A DNA stretch of 64,000 bases from positions 27,603 to 91,602 of the forward strand of contig JBKDKA010000233.1 of the NCBI GenBank assembly GCA_046345315.1, in the 5' to 3' direction. A program made the translations under genes and the position numbers. Below the pieces are notes generated by a model. That model saw only the letters and a list, made by a program, of their open reading frames with translations. It was not told the origin of the DNA and did no database searches. This DNA comes from F1-80-MAGs062 sp046345315 (GTDB taxonomy: Bacteria; Planctomycetota; Planctomycetia; Planctomycetales; Planctomycetaceae). Below are positions 26,124 to 35,456 of this stretch, one piece after another (position 1 is the first letter of the stretch; every line of letters starts with the position of its first letter).

Positions 26124-29100
26124 TCAGCCGCTCTGAATCATTCTTCGAACGGTCTGGATGAACCTGTCCAGCTGAAACGGCTTGCTGATCAGTTCTCGCA
26201 CTCCGGCCTCTTCAGCTGCAGCCTGCAGATCCTCGTCTATCAGCCCGGAAATCACAGCCACAGGGAGATCAATCCGAATCTTCTTGACCGCTCGTGCGAC
26301 ATCAACGCCCTGCATTCCGGGCATGTTGTAATCGGTGACAACGGCCGCTATGAGATCAGCGTTCTGCTGAATAAACTCCAGTGCAGTCGGCTGGTCAGTG
26401 AATCCGTGCACATGAAAACCACGGCCGTCGAGCAATCGCTGGATCACGTTCATCACGGCCGGATCATCATCGATGTAAACGATCTCATGATCATGACTCA
26501 CGCTGGTAAGAATCGCGCCAGCGCCGCCCGGAATCAACTCTTCGGGCAGTCCTGAAGCCGGATCCTCGCCTGGCAGATAGATTGTAAAGACTGCTCCAGC
26601 GCCGGGCTGACTCTCCACCTCGATAACACCATGATGAGCCTGAACAATTCCGTGAACGACGGCGAGTCCGAGTCCCGTCCCCTGGTCAACCGATTTGGTG
26701 GTAAAGAACGGTTCAAAAATCCGATCCTTTACGGCAGCGTCCATTCCCGGGCCGTTGTCGCTGACAGTCAGACGAACATATCGGTCGGTGGAGGCAGACG
26801 CAGTCGATCTGAGTGTCGGGTGTCTTTCGAAGATCGCAGAACCAGAACTGACCGTGTCGAGACCGATATGAATTTCGCCGGAGCGACCCTTCATGGCCTG
26901 CATTGAATTCGTGGCAAGATTAATCAGAACCTGCTGAAGCTGTGTCGTATCCGCGAGAACGGGCGGCAAGTCAGCTGCGATCATCACATGAAGCGAAGTT
27001 CTTGCCGGAAAGGTGGCTCTCAGCAGCCGAACAGCATCATTCACAACCGCACTGAGTGAGATTCGGTGCTTCTCCACAGGCTGTCGTCGACTGAAGGACA
27101 GGATCTGGGAAACAAGATCTCGTGCTCGCACACTGGACCGTCGAATTTCATCCAGACTTCGTTTGACGCGATCCGAAGTGTGACCGACATACTGTGCCGC
27201 CAGATCTGTATTCCCGAGAATTGCCGTCAGTATGTTGTTGAAATCATGAGCAATGCCGCCGGCCAGTGTTCCGATGGCTTCCATCTTCTGTGACTGACGC
27301 AGCTGAGCTTCGAGCGACGCATGTGCTGCTTCCGACTGCTTTCGCTGCGTCACGTCCTGAATAAAGCCATTCCAGAGCACAGAGCCGTCAGGTTCCAGTT
27401 CCGGTGATGCGCTTCCGGAAAGCCAGTACTGAACTCCATCCGGAAACAGAAATCTGGCTTCAGCCTGCCAGAGGGTCAGGTTCGCCGCTGAGACTTCAAT
27501 CGAATTGAGCACATCCGGCAGGTCTTCCGGATGAACGTTCGCGAATGCGGTGGCACCGTCGTTCTTCAGTTCCTCCGGGCAGACACGGAGCAGATCTCGG
27601 ATCCTGCTGCTTGCGTACGGAAAACAATAAGTACCATCCTTCCGGCGTCGAAACTGATACACGACTCCGGGGACGCGATCTGCCAGTTTCTGAAGTCGCG
27701 TTACGGCTGCTTCCCGAGCAGACTCAGCATGCTTCAGTTCAGTAATTTCAAAGCCAATAATGAAGAATCCAACGACGTTCTGATCCTGATCGAAGTCAGG
27801 TACGAGGTGGATAAGGCTGTGGATTGTTTCATCGGTACGAAGTGGGTAGTGGTTCTCGAACGTAACCCGGCGGCCACTGAGTACCGTTCGAATGTGCGGT
27901 TCCACGCGAGCAAAGATCACTGGTCCGATGACCTCCGGAATCGTTTTTCCAGTCACCTCGTCAACCGGGATCCCGAAGAGTCGGTGATACTGATTATTGA
28001 CGAAGAGGTATCGAAGGTTCCGATCAACGCGTGCCACCGGACCGGGAATGTTGCTTGTGATCAGTCGAAGTTCATACTCACTGGCCCGCAGAGCAGTTTC
28101 GGCACGTCGTCGGTCAGTGATGTCGATATGACAGCCCATCATGCGAATCGGGTGACCATCGGCATCCCTTGCAAAATCCGCTCGAGCAAACATCCATCTC
28201 CAGGAGCCGTCTTTATGACGCATCCGAAACTCAGCATCATAATTCGGCCGTCTGCCGTTGATGAAATCAGTGACCGCTGCCATCGTGGCTTCGAGGTCAT
28301 CCGGATGAAGACGATCTCTCCATTCTTCGTAACGATTGGGCAGCTCTGAATCCAGATAACCAAGCTGGAGCTTCCATTCCGGCGAAAAATAAACATCCTG
28401 AGTCACGAGATCCCAGTCCCAGAGACCAATACTGGCTGCGTGAATGAGAAGTCGCGTCCGCAGCTGGCTCTCCTGAAGCGCCGCTTCGTTTCGCTTGCGA
28501 TTCGTGATCTCAGTAATGGTGCCGACCATTCGAAGCGGTCTGCCGGCGGCGTCCGATATGACCACCTTTCCTCGATCAAGAAACCAGCGATATCCTTCTG
28601 ATTTCGTTTTCAGGCGGACTTCGTGCTGCTTCACTGGAGCACGACCGGCGAAATGCTCCTCCAGTGCTCGCTCAACATGAGGACGGTCGTCAGGGTGAAG
28701 GATTTCGAAAAAGAATTCCACACGAGCCGGTACGTCCGATCGTTGATAACCGAGCAAACGCAGCCACTGGTCGCTGAAATACACGTCTCCGGACCGGATA
28801 TCCCAGTCCCAAAGACCGTCGCAGGTTGCTTCCAGTGCAAACTTGAGCTGTTCTTCACTACTGCGCAGAGCCTGATCGGCACGAACACGCCGAGTAATCT
28901 CCATGTGCGAGATAATCGCTCCACGTCGTCGACTCTGGACGTTGAGCGGAACGATTCTCATATGAAACCATCGCTGCTCAGATGGCGAATGGCAGGCATA
29001 GTCGAGGTGAAACTCCGGCAGATCACCACTGAGTACAGCCTTGAGACCGCTGAGCGCCGCATTCGCTTCACAATCCACTCGCCCTCCGGTCGCATTTTCA

Positions 29101-29300
29101 CAGACGGTCAGATAATTCTGCCCGACCGTCTCGCTTGCGACCGCTGATCCCCCATTCTGTGTGGCGAACTGAATCCAGGCATCGTTGACAGCCCGAATGA
29201 TGCCGTTCTCGTCAAGTACTGCGATCGGATCGACAATCGAATTCAGAATACTGATATCGAATTCTGCCGATGTCGGAAAATTTTCGTCGTGCGATTCCAT
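26124..29300 (-). CDS. Multi-PAS hybrid sensor histidine kinase with C-terminal receiver
   Basis: 1058 residues with no membrane span, so a soluble sensor. Five PAS/PAC modules run from about 15 to 655; the second and third share the pattern GLWDWDIRSGDVYFS / GLWDWDLVTQDVYFS, which points to internal duplication. HisKA follows with GGIAHDFNNILTAIL (His near 683), then HATPase_c with LINLATNSMQAM, SDNGPGMD and GTGLGLAVV, and a receiver domain with DDDPAV, phospho-Asp in VTDYNMPGM (near 990) and SKPFQLD. It autophosphorylates and passes phosphate to its own receiver; an external Hpt or output partner is not encoded nearby. The ligands of the PAS domains are unknown. Confidence 0.95.
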   Translation of the reverse strand: MESHDENFPTSAEFDISILNSIVDPIAVLDENGIIRAVNDAWIQFATQNGGSAVASETVGQNYLTVCENATGGRVDCEANAALSGLKAVLSGDLPEFHLDYACHSPSEQRWFHMRIVPLNVQSRRRGAIISHMEITRRVRADQALRSSEEQLKFALEATCDGLWDWDIRSGDVYFSDQWLRLLGYQRSDVPARVEFFFEILHPDDRPHVERALEEHFAGRAPVKQHEVRLKTKSEGYRWFLDRGKVVISDAAGRPLRMVGTITEITNRKRNEAALQESQLRTRLLIHAASIGLWDWDLVTQDVYFSPEWKLQLGYLDSELPNRYEEWRDRLHPDDLEATMAAVTDFINGRRPNYDAEFRMRHKDGSWRWMFARADFARDADGHPIRMMGCHIDITDRRRAETALRASEYELRLITSNIPGPVARVDRNLRYLFVNNQYHRLFGIPVDEVTGKTIPEVIGPVIFARVEPHIRTVLSGRRVTFENHYPLRTDETIHSLIHLVPDFDQDQNVVGFFIIGFEITELKHAESAREAAVTRLQKLADRVPGVVYQFRRRKDGTYCFPYASSRIRDLLRVCPEELKNDGATAFANVHPEDLPDVLNSIEVSAANLTLWQAEARFLFPDGVQYWLSGSASPELEPDGSVLWNGFIQDVTQRKQSEAAHASLEAQLRQSQKMEAIGTLAGGIAHDFNNILTAILGNTDLAAQYVGHTSDRVKRSLDEIRRSSVRARDLVSQILSFSRRQPVEKHRISLSAVVNDAVRLLRATFPARTSLHVMIAADLPPVLADTTQLQQVLINLATNSMQAMKGRSGEIHIGLDTVSSGSAIFERHPTLRSTASASTDRYVRLTVSDNGPGMDAAVKDRIFEPFFTTKSVDQGTGLGLAVVHGIVQAHHGVIEVESQPGAGAVFTIYLPGEDPASGLPEELIPGGAGAILTSVSHDHEIVYIDDDPAVMNVIQRLLDGRGFHVHGFTDQPTALEFIQQNADLIAAVVTDYNMPGMQGVDVARAVKKIRIDLPVAVISGLIDEDLQAAAEEAGVRELISKPFQLDRFIQTVRRMIQSG

Positions 29301-29323
29301 GCGGATGCAGCAGATCCCAGAGA

Positions 29324-30793
29324 TCAGAAAAGTTCGAGGAGCGGTCTTCCATCTTCCTGTATATTCCAGGGGCGATTCTGCCTGTCAACTGCGGAAAGAT
29401 CCGTGATCCCCATCGAGTGGTAAATCGTTTTCGCGATGTCAGCTGGGGTGACTCGCTTCTCCAGCGGATACTCACCGTATCTGTCGCTGCTTCCGAAGAC
29501 CTGTCCCCCGCGAATGCCTCCACCTGCCAGCAGATCGGTCATGCAGTATGTCCAGTGATCTCGACCGGCGCCCGTCACACCTCCCGAACGCGGATCACCA
29601 ATTCTCGGCTGTCGGCCCATTTCACTGGTGACAAGCACCAGCGTTGTTTCCAGCAGTCCCCGATCAGACAGATCCTCCAGCAATGCAGAGAAACCTCGAT
29701 CAAACTCCGGAAGAAGCATCTCCCGCAGACACTGAAAGTTATTTCCATGAGTATCCCAGCCCCCGGCACTCGAACATCGGAGCTCTTCCGCTCGTACCTT
29801 GTCCGGCATCCAGTACACCGTGATGAACGGAACTCCTGCTTCCACCAGACGGCGAGCCAGCAGCAACCCCATTCCGTTGATTGTCATTCCGTATCGGTGA
29901 CGAAGTGATTCAGGTTCTTTCGTCAGGTCAAAGGCATCGGCAGTTGCCATGGAAGCAAGAAGCGAAAATGCTCGATCATGCTGCTGCTGCCAGAGCTCAG
30001 CATGCTGATGAGCCGCGATACGACGGCGTGATTCTCCGAGTTCATCAAGAAGCACGCGTCGATTCAGCAGCTTTTCCAAGGTGGTCTGTCCGTCGAGCGT
30101 CAGGGCTGGAGCCTGAAAATGCATCGGGGACTGTGGATTGCCGAACAGATACAGCGGATCGTGTTCGATTCCCAGCTTGCCGGCAAACTGGCCCGCTCGA
30201 ATATCAGGAGGTCCCTCCGGAATCCATGGGTAGGAAATAGCTCCCGGAAGACCACTTTCTCGAGGTAACTTCGCGGAGACAACCGAACCGATGAATGGCC
30301 AGTCATCCGGCTGCTGCCGTCTTTCGGCCGGAACACGGATCGTCGCCGGATCCAGCTCGTGGCCTGTCAGATGGCGGTAATATCCCAGATGCGAATTGGT
30401 TGGATCGGTTCCGTCCACCGATCGAATCACAGCCAGATGATGAGCCTGTCTGGCGGTCAGCGGCAGATGCTCACAAAGCTGAACTTCGGGAGCTGACGTC
30501 TGAATCGGCTGAAACTCACCGCGAATCTCAGCCGGTGCATCGGGCTTCATGTCCCAGGTGTCGATCTGTGATGCACCACCACAGAGAAAGAAGAGGATTG
30601 TCGATCGAGCTCGGCCGTTGCGTCCCTCCGTCGATCCCGCCTCTTCGGAAACTCGCGAAACGGCCGAGGGATGCCCCGAAAGACCTGCAAGCGCGGTTGC
30701 AGAGGCGGTCAGGAACTTCTTTCTCGAAACCCCTCGAGACCCTTCCGAGGCCGAAACGTTCCTGATGCTCCGTCTCTTCATAAAGAAGCTCAC
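29324..30793 (-). CDS. DUF1501 (sulfatase-like) secreted protein
   Basis: 489 residues. The N-terminus GVSRKKFLTASATALAGLSG is a twin-arginine-like leader with Arg-Lys in place of Arg-Arg. The mature part opens with STILFFLCGGASQIDTWDMKP, a hallmark of the DUF1501 family, and keeps the GGWDTHGNNF and ETTLVLVTSEMGRQPR segments of the alkaline-phosphatase/sulfatase-like fold. DUF1501 genes in planctomycetes usually pair with a DUF1549/DUF1553 cytochrome-type gene; here no partner is adjacent. The family's biochemical role is not established. Two ATG codons four residues apart are possible starts. Confidence 0.88.
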   Translation of the reverse strand: MSFFMKRRSIRNVSASEGSRGVSRKKFLTASATALAGLSGHPSAVSRVSEEAGSTEGRNGRARSTILFFLCGGASQIDTWDMKPDAPAEIRGEFQPIQTSAPEVQLCEHLPLTARQAHHLAVIRSVDGTDPTNSHLGYYRHLTGHELDPATIRVPAERRQQPDDWPFIGSVVSAKLPRESGLPGAISYPWIPEGPPDIRAGQFAGKLGIEHDPLYLFGNPQSPMHFQAPALTLDGQTTLEKLLNRRVLLDELGESRRRIAAHQHAELWQQQHDRAFSLLASMATADAFDLTKEPESLRHRYGMTINGMGLLLARRLVEAGVPFITVYWMPDKVRAEELRCSSAGGWDTHGNNFQCLREMLLPEFDRGFSALLEDLSDRGLLETTLVLVTSEMGRQPRIGDPRSGGVTGAGRDHWTYCMTDLLAGGGIRGGQVFGSSDRYGEYPLEKRVTPADIAKTIYHSMGITDLSAVDRQNRPWNIQEDGRPLLELF

Positions 30794-30925
30794 TCAACCC
30801 GGGAATGCAGAGCGGAATTCAAAATCAGCCCAGGCACTATCCCTCTGCAGATTCTGCAGAAACATTCCTGCCCGACGGGAGCCAGTCCCGGTTTTGAAAC
30901 GACCTCGATACTGTTCCCTGTGAAC

Positions 30926-32002
30926 TCAGGATTCGGAAATCTCTCCGTTTCCGCCTTCGCCACCGGCGCGAAACACCATACGCGCGAAGATCATTCGCCC
31001 GGCACTGCTCTGCAGAACGCTCGTCACGATCACGCTCAGTTCCCGCCCGATCTGATGAGCAGCATTTTCACAGACCACCATGGTTCCATCATCAAGGTAA
31101 CCGACTCCCTGAGTCGGTGCTTCCCCTTCCTTTATGATTCGAAGCTGCAGTCGTTCACCAGGGATGTAACGCGGCCTCAGAGCGGCAGCAACGTCATTGA
31201 GGTTGATCACCGGAATGCCCTGAACAGTGGCGACTTTGTTCAGATTAAAATCATTCGTGATCACGCCGCCACGAAGCTGTTTTGCCAGTGCGACGATTTT
31301 CTGGTCGACCGTCATCATTTTGAAATCGGTGCGCTGAGTTTCATGAATTCGAACGTCAGCGTGGCGACTCTGCTGCATCTTCGAAAGTACTTCGAGACCG
31401 CGTCGTCCGCGAATTCGCCGATTCTTGTCGCCGCTGTCCGCGATGTCCTGGACCTCAGCGAGTACGAAATCCGGCACGAGAAGCTGTGATTCGATGATCT
31501 GAGTCTCAATCACGTCGGCCAGACGTCCGTCAATCAGCGAACTGCTGTCAACGACCAGAGGACGCCCGCCCTTCAGTTCCCGCTGAAACTCGACATACGG
31601 GATCAGAAATCGAAAATCATCCTTCGTCTGCAGAATCAGTGACACGCAGATATAGGGCATGATCAGAAGTGTCAGGAGCACCACGACCGTGTGAAATGCG
31701 TTTGACGCTGGCACCACCAGAGTCAGAGCCTGATTCATGAGATAGGCGAGCAGGACTCCGATCAGCAGGCCGAAGTAGATCGCAGAAATGACATCGATTC
31801 TCTTTTTGCGAATGATCAGGTCGACGATCGTCACAACCTGTGAAATCAGAAGCAACCCAAAAAACGATGCAACCTTGTGCTGCTCGATGACGTACGGAAG
31901 CCCGGTCTGTGCTCCGGTTACCAGATCTTCAGTCTGAATGTAGGCGAGAATTGCGCCAGCACAAACGAGGAAATAGGCCACTCGAAGAATTGTCAACAAC
32001 AT
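30926..32002 (-). CDS. YacL-like membrane PIN-TRAM protein
   Basis: 358 residues. Four membrane spans fill residues 1-125, followed by a PIN nuclease-like domain with acidic residues in VVDSSSLIDGRL, PDFVLAEVQDI and VITNDFNLN, then a C-terminal TRAM domain (RYIPGERLQLRIIKEGE to the end), a fold that binds RNA. This layout matches the Bacillus YacL family. The acidic tetrad suggests an active Mg2+-dependent ribonuclease at the membrane, but no substrate is known. It lies 132 bases downstream of the DUF1501 start with no evident link. Confidence 0.9.
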   Translation of the reverse strand: MLLTILRVAYFLVCAGAILAYIQTEDLVTGAQTGLPYVIEQHKVASFFGLLLISQVVTIVDLIIRKKRIDVISAIYFGLLIGVLLAYLMNQALTLVVPASNAFHTVVVLLTLLIMPYICVSLILQTKDDFRFLIPYVEFQRELKGGRPLVVDSSSLIDGRLADVIETQIIESQLLVPDFVLAEVQDIADSGDKNRRIRGRRGLEVLSKMQQSRHADVRIHETQRTDFKMMTVDQKIVALAKQLRGGVITNDFNLNKVATVQGIPVINLNDVAAALRPRYIPGERLQLRIIKEGEAPTQGVGYLDDGTMVVCENAAHQIGRELSVIVTSVLQSSAGRMIFARMVFRAGGEGGNGEISES

Positions 32003-32341
32003 GGAAGACTCTCGCCGTTCGGGTAGGCAGGCAATGAGAAGTGAATGGATGGATGCGAGGGGGTGGATTTCTCAATAACGCAGGCCTGTAGTTTCGCAGA
32101 TTCTGCCGTGTTGGCAAGGCGCGTTCCCGATCACCAGAAGATTTCCATGATGGCAGATGTGCTCTACCCGCAATGTTATATGCTGGCATTCCCCTAGTGC
32201 ACATTGATGCGTCGATTTCAGCGCAGGCAGTCATGTGCGCCCATGCGGGACTCCACACCGGGGCACTGGATTCATGCCTGCGCGGGAATGACGACCACTC
32301 AATGGGGGTTTTGCAGAGCACTAGTCAGTCTTTGAGACCGA
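32003..32341. other. Intergenic region carrying a REP-like repeat
   Basis: No gene is seen. The stretch contains one degenerate member of the dispersed palindromic repeat (listed separately) next to the SpoVG-family stop, and probably the promoter of the YacL-like gene near its left end. Confidence 0.4.
32266..32293. repeat. REP-like palindromic repeat, degenerate copy
   Basis: CTGGATTCATGCCTGCGCGGGAATGACG matches the copies at 38821, 58157 and 63957. One arm is degraded (TTCATGCC instead of TTCCCGCC), which weakens the hairpin. Confidence 0.6.
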
Positions 32342-32800
32342 TCAGTTGTTACTCGGTCCGTGCGAAAGCGAATCATCATAGTCGTCGTAGCGACAGATGT
32401 AGTTTGGATCCTTCGCAAGCTGCCGCTCTTCCTCAAAGGCACGAAGCACCGTGCTTTCGATCCGATCACGGCAGGATGCGTTGATCGGGTGAGCGATATC
32501 AGCGAACATTCGAGGCTTGCCACCATCGGCCCGCACATGCCTGGATTCCGGAAGGCGGGTGCCGCAGTTACCGCAGAATCGAGCTCTTACCTCGTTCTTG
32601 CCGGCACAGCGAATGCACTTTTCCATCAATTTTCGACTGGGCATCGCAACAAAGTGACCGCGCTGACCCTCGATGATCTTCAGGTCACGTACGACGAACT
32701 CACCATCGAACGTAATTGAACAGAACGCTCGGAGTCTGTCATCCAGGTCTGTGACCAGTTTGATTCGAACTTCTGTGATTTCCAATTTTCTGTCCATCAT
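32342..32800 (-). CDS. SpoVG-family protein with inserted zinc ribbon
   Basis: About 152 residues from the first of two adjacent ATGs. The N-terminal half is SpoVG: LEITEVRIKLV, then AFCSITFDGEFVVRDLKII and GHFVAMPSRK; the C-terminal half resumes with ADIAHPINASCRDRIESTVL. Between AMPSRK and DIAHPI, where ordinary SpoVG has a short loop, sits a zinc ribbon (CIRC near 62-65, CGNC near 76-79) plus about 20 residues. SpoVG proteins (80-100 residues) bind DNA or RNA and influence division and gene expression. A tail of about 30 residues rich in Asp and Tyr follows. An upstream in-frame GTG (32860) lies almost on top of an AGGAGG, too close to be a normal start, so the start is uncertain. Confidence 0.8.
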   Translation of the reverse strand: MMDRKLEITEVRIKLVTDLDDRLRAFCSITFDGEFVVRDLKIIEGQRGHFVAMPSRKLMEKCIRCAGKNEVRARFCGNCGTRLPESRHVRADGGKPRMFADIAHPINASCRDRIESTVLRAFEEERQLAKDPNYICRYDDYDDSLSHGPSNN

Positions 32801-33767
32801 CGGTGGTGCGGCGTAACGCGACGGACAATTCAGGACCTGAACCCACTGTTCAGGAAACACTCCTCCTGAAAGCCGCGATCACCCTGCAATACTCTGACTC
32901 ATGAATCCTGATTTATCAGGGCACAGCTGTCTGAATCAGTTCCGCAAGGTCCAGGACCTTTGCCGCCGGAGGAACTGGTTCTGAATTCCATGCCTCTGAG
33001 AATTCCTAAGCTGAGTCGCATCCTAACCAGCACTCATGGAGGTCTCAACCAGGTTGTGACGTTCAGAGCGTTTTCAGTAGACTATTCCATTGAGCAGACC
33101 GATGCTGCAGGTGATCAGATGCTCTCACCGTACGGAGTTGTTGCCAGCACTGAGATTCTTCCGCCGAAGAAGTCACTTCCAGAAACGCCGCAGCGTCTGA
33201 GTGGAAAAAACACACATCGCCAGCAATCGGTGACAGAAAACACCGCAAGGAAAACTGGCTTGATCGACAACCCGGTTGTTCGGTTTCTTCCCATTTTTCC
33301 GAAAACGCGGATTTATAGAATCAATTTGCTTTATTCAATCGATTTGCTCTCTGGTTTCAGTCCCCTTCAGGAATCATCGCACCTTCAGCAGGCGTTGCAC
33401 TGAACGCCCCGATTTCGCGTGATCTGCTCCGGCCCCGGATCGAAACCAGAGATGATTCCGATCCCCTTCTGCCTGCGCAGCCTCGTCCGGGATCTGCAGC
33501 TCTGCCGCACTGCGGCGGAAGCAGTACTCATAAATCGCAACGCGTCGACCTCGGCAGTCTCCGCCGTCTGCCTGAACGGTTTCCTGAGAACATCGGTCAA
33601 TGACTGATGGACCGAAACTGCGTTCCCGTTTGTTTTTTTGACAGTCAGCTGGCGAGTTAGTGGATCGAGCGTGTTGCCTGCCGCAGGTGGGTTCGTCAAA
33701 ATGAATGGCGAACCGTTGCAGACTGATTTCTGTTTTTCCATTCAATTTCGGCAGAGCGATTCGATCC
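32801..33767. other. About 970-base intergenic region, no convincing gene
   Basis: This is a divergent promoter region between the SpoVG-family gene and the kinase gene. AGGAGG on the minus strand near 32865 could serve a longer SpoVG start. An AT-rich stretch around 33300-33360 is the likeliest promoter area. Open frames of 118-150 codons occur on both strands but show no motif, ribosome binding site or coding-like composition. Confidence 0.35.
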
Positions 33768-35456
33768 ATGACGCGGCGACAGATCGGACCATTCCTTGTT
33801 GATCGGCAGCTCGGTGCCGGGGGCATGGGAATTGTCTATCTGGCAACTCATACGCCCACAGGAAAACGCGTTGCCTTGAAAGTACTGACTCCGGCACTTT
33901 CGTCTGACGTGAAACTGCTGAAGCGATTTGAACGAGAGATCGACATTCTGAAAAGAATGAGTCATCCGAATATCGTCCGCTATTACGGCGGTGGAACTCA
34001 GGACAACCAGCGATACTACGCCATGGAGTTCATCGACGGAGGTTCGCTTCAGGACATTCTGAAGAAGCGTCGAACTCTGACATGGGAACAGACCATTCAG
34101 GTCGGCAGACAGCTCTGCAGTGCGCTGGAACACGCTCACAATGCCGGCATCATTCATCGCGACCTCAAGCCTGCGAATCTCTTCATCAGTCGTCGAGGCC
34201 GTCTGAAGCTGGGGGACTTCGGGATTGCCAGAGACACCGAAGCAACGGCGCTCACCGCTGCCGGAAAAACGGTCGGCACCTATGCGTATATGGCTCCCGA
34301 ACAGATCCACGGGAATGCACCGATCTCTCGCAAGACAGACCTCTACGCCACAGGGTGCCTGCTCTTCGAAAGTCTGACCGGTGAGACGCCGTTCATCGGC
34401 GACAATCCGGCGGAGATGCTCATGCAGCATCTCAACGACGATCCCAGAAACACGCGAGAACTTGTACCGAGCTGTCCGATCTGGCTGGATGCACTCATCG
34501 AAAGGCTTCTGGCAAAAGATCCCGATGATCGCCCTCACGATGCGCTCGCAGTGCATACGGAACTCACAACGATTCTTCAAAAGATGAAGGAGTCGCAGGT
34601 CATCGCATCATCCGCGACAATGATTGGTGGAGGCGGTGCGACGGTCCAGACAGCAAATGAAGCGGCCAACGGGAAGACCGCGAAGAAGAAAAAAAAGAAG
34701 AAACGAGATCAGGGCCAGTTCTACGAACAGGCCTGGTTTCTCGGAATCTGTCTCGCACTGGTCATCGCTGCGACGGTCTGGTTTTCGATGCCTCCAGGCG
34801 AAGCCGCTCGATATCTCGCAGCCAAGGAAGGCTGGTCCAGCACGGAGGAATCAGTGCAGCGGGACGTCCGTGAGAAAGTGATGCTGCCGTACCTTCAGGA
34901 TTTTCCAGAAGGGAAGTATCGTGCGGAGATTCAGGACTGGGCGGACCGCATTCAGATGAAGGTTCTCGACAATCAGGCTGAGAATCGGGTCCGTTTTGAT
35001 CGAAGCAGCGACGATCCGCTCGAAAAAGCTTACGATTCCGCTCTGAAAGCGGAACGAGACGAGAAACGCAATCCGCTCGAAGCCATCGAGCTCTACCACG
35101 AACTCAAGGAACGACTGAAAGAAGAACCGGCAATTCGCGATCACGCCAACAGTCGTTTCATGCTGCTGCTGGTCGACGAACGAGTTCAGAAGAATCGCCA
35201 GAAGCTGCTGGAGAATCCGAAATGCCAGTCGCTGATCCATGAACGGCTGAGTCAGGCTGATCCCGTACTGAGGTCGTCGAATGAATCTCCCGAGCGAATG
35301 CGTTCGGCGGAAGCGATCGTTCGTCATTTTCGAGACGTGTTCATCGGAGAACCTGCGGTCGGAGACTTCTATGACTATGCTCGCCGAATTCTCAGCGGTC
35401 AGGTTGCCACACTGCCACAAATCACCGGTGCTGTCCCGTTGACGCCGCCGCAGTAG
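33768..35456 (+). CDS. Membrane-anchored Ser/Thr protein kinase (PknB-like)
   Basis: 562 residues from MTRRQIGPF; the open frame extends upstream but MTRRQ is the natural kinase N-terminus. The kinase domain (about 8-270) is canonical: LGAGGMGIVYLA, VALKVL, HRDLKPANLF, DFGIAR and GTYAYMAPEQI. After a Lys cluster (AKKKKKKKRDQ) comes one membrane span, WFLGICLALVIAATVWFSM (about 318-337), then about 220 residues of charged, mostly helical extracytoplasmic or periplasmic sequence. All catalytic residues are present, so it should be active, with the outer region as a sensor. Its last 35 bases overlap the end of the opposite-strand membrane protein gene. Confidence 0.93.
   Translation: MTRRQIGPFLVDRQLGAGGMGIVYLATHTPTGKRVALKVLTPALSSDVKLLKRFEREIDILKRMSHPNIVRYYGGGTQDNQRYYAMEFIDGGSLQDILKKRRTLTWEQTIQVGRQLCSALEHAHNAGIIHRDLKPANLFISRRGRLKLGDFGIARDTEATALTAAGKTVGTYAYMAPEQIHGNAPISRKTDLYATGCLLFESLTGETPFIGDNPAEMLMQHLNDDPRNTRELVPSCPIWLDALIERLLAKDPDDRPHDALAVHTELTTILQKMKESQVIASSATMIGGGGATVQTANEAANGKTAKKKKKKKRDQGQFYEQAWFLGICLALVIAATVWFSMPPGEAARYLAAKEGWSSTEESVQRDVREKVMLPYLQDFPEGKYRAEIQDWADRIQMKVLDNQAENRVRFDRSSDDPLEKAYDSALKAERDEKRNPLEAIELYHELKERLKEEPAIRDHANSRFMLLLVDERVQKNRQKLLENPKCQSLIHERLSQADPVLRSSNESPERMRSAEAIVRHFRDVFIGEPAVGDFYDYARRILSGQVATLPQITGAVPLTPPQ

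Noticed and set aside
27531..28349. 272-codon plus-strand frame inside the hybrid histidine kinase
   Set aside because: The opposite strand has complete PAS and kinase motifs; the plus frame has none, so it is a shadow.
32960..33403. 147-codon plus-strand frame in the region before the membrane kinase
   Set aside because: No ribosome binding site, irregular composition and no motif; the area is more likely promoter sequence.
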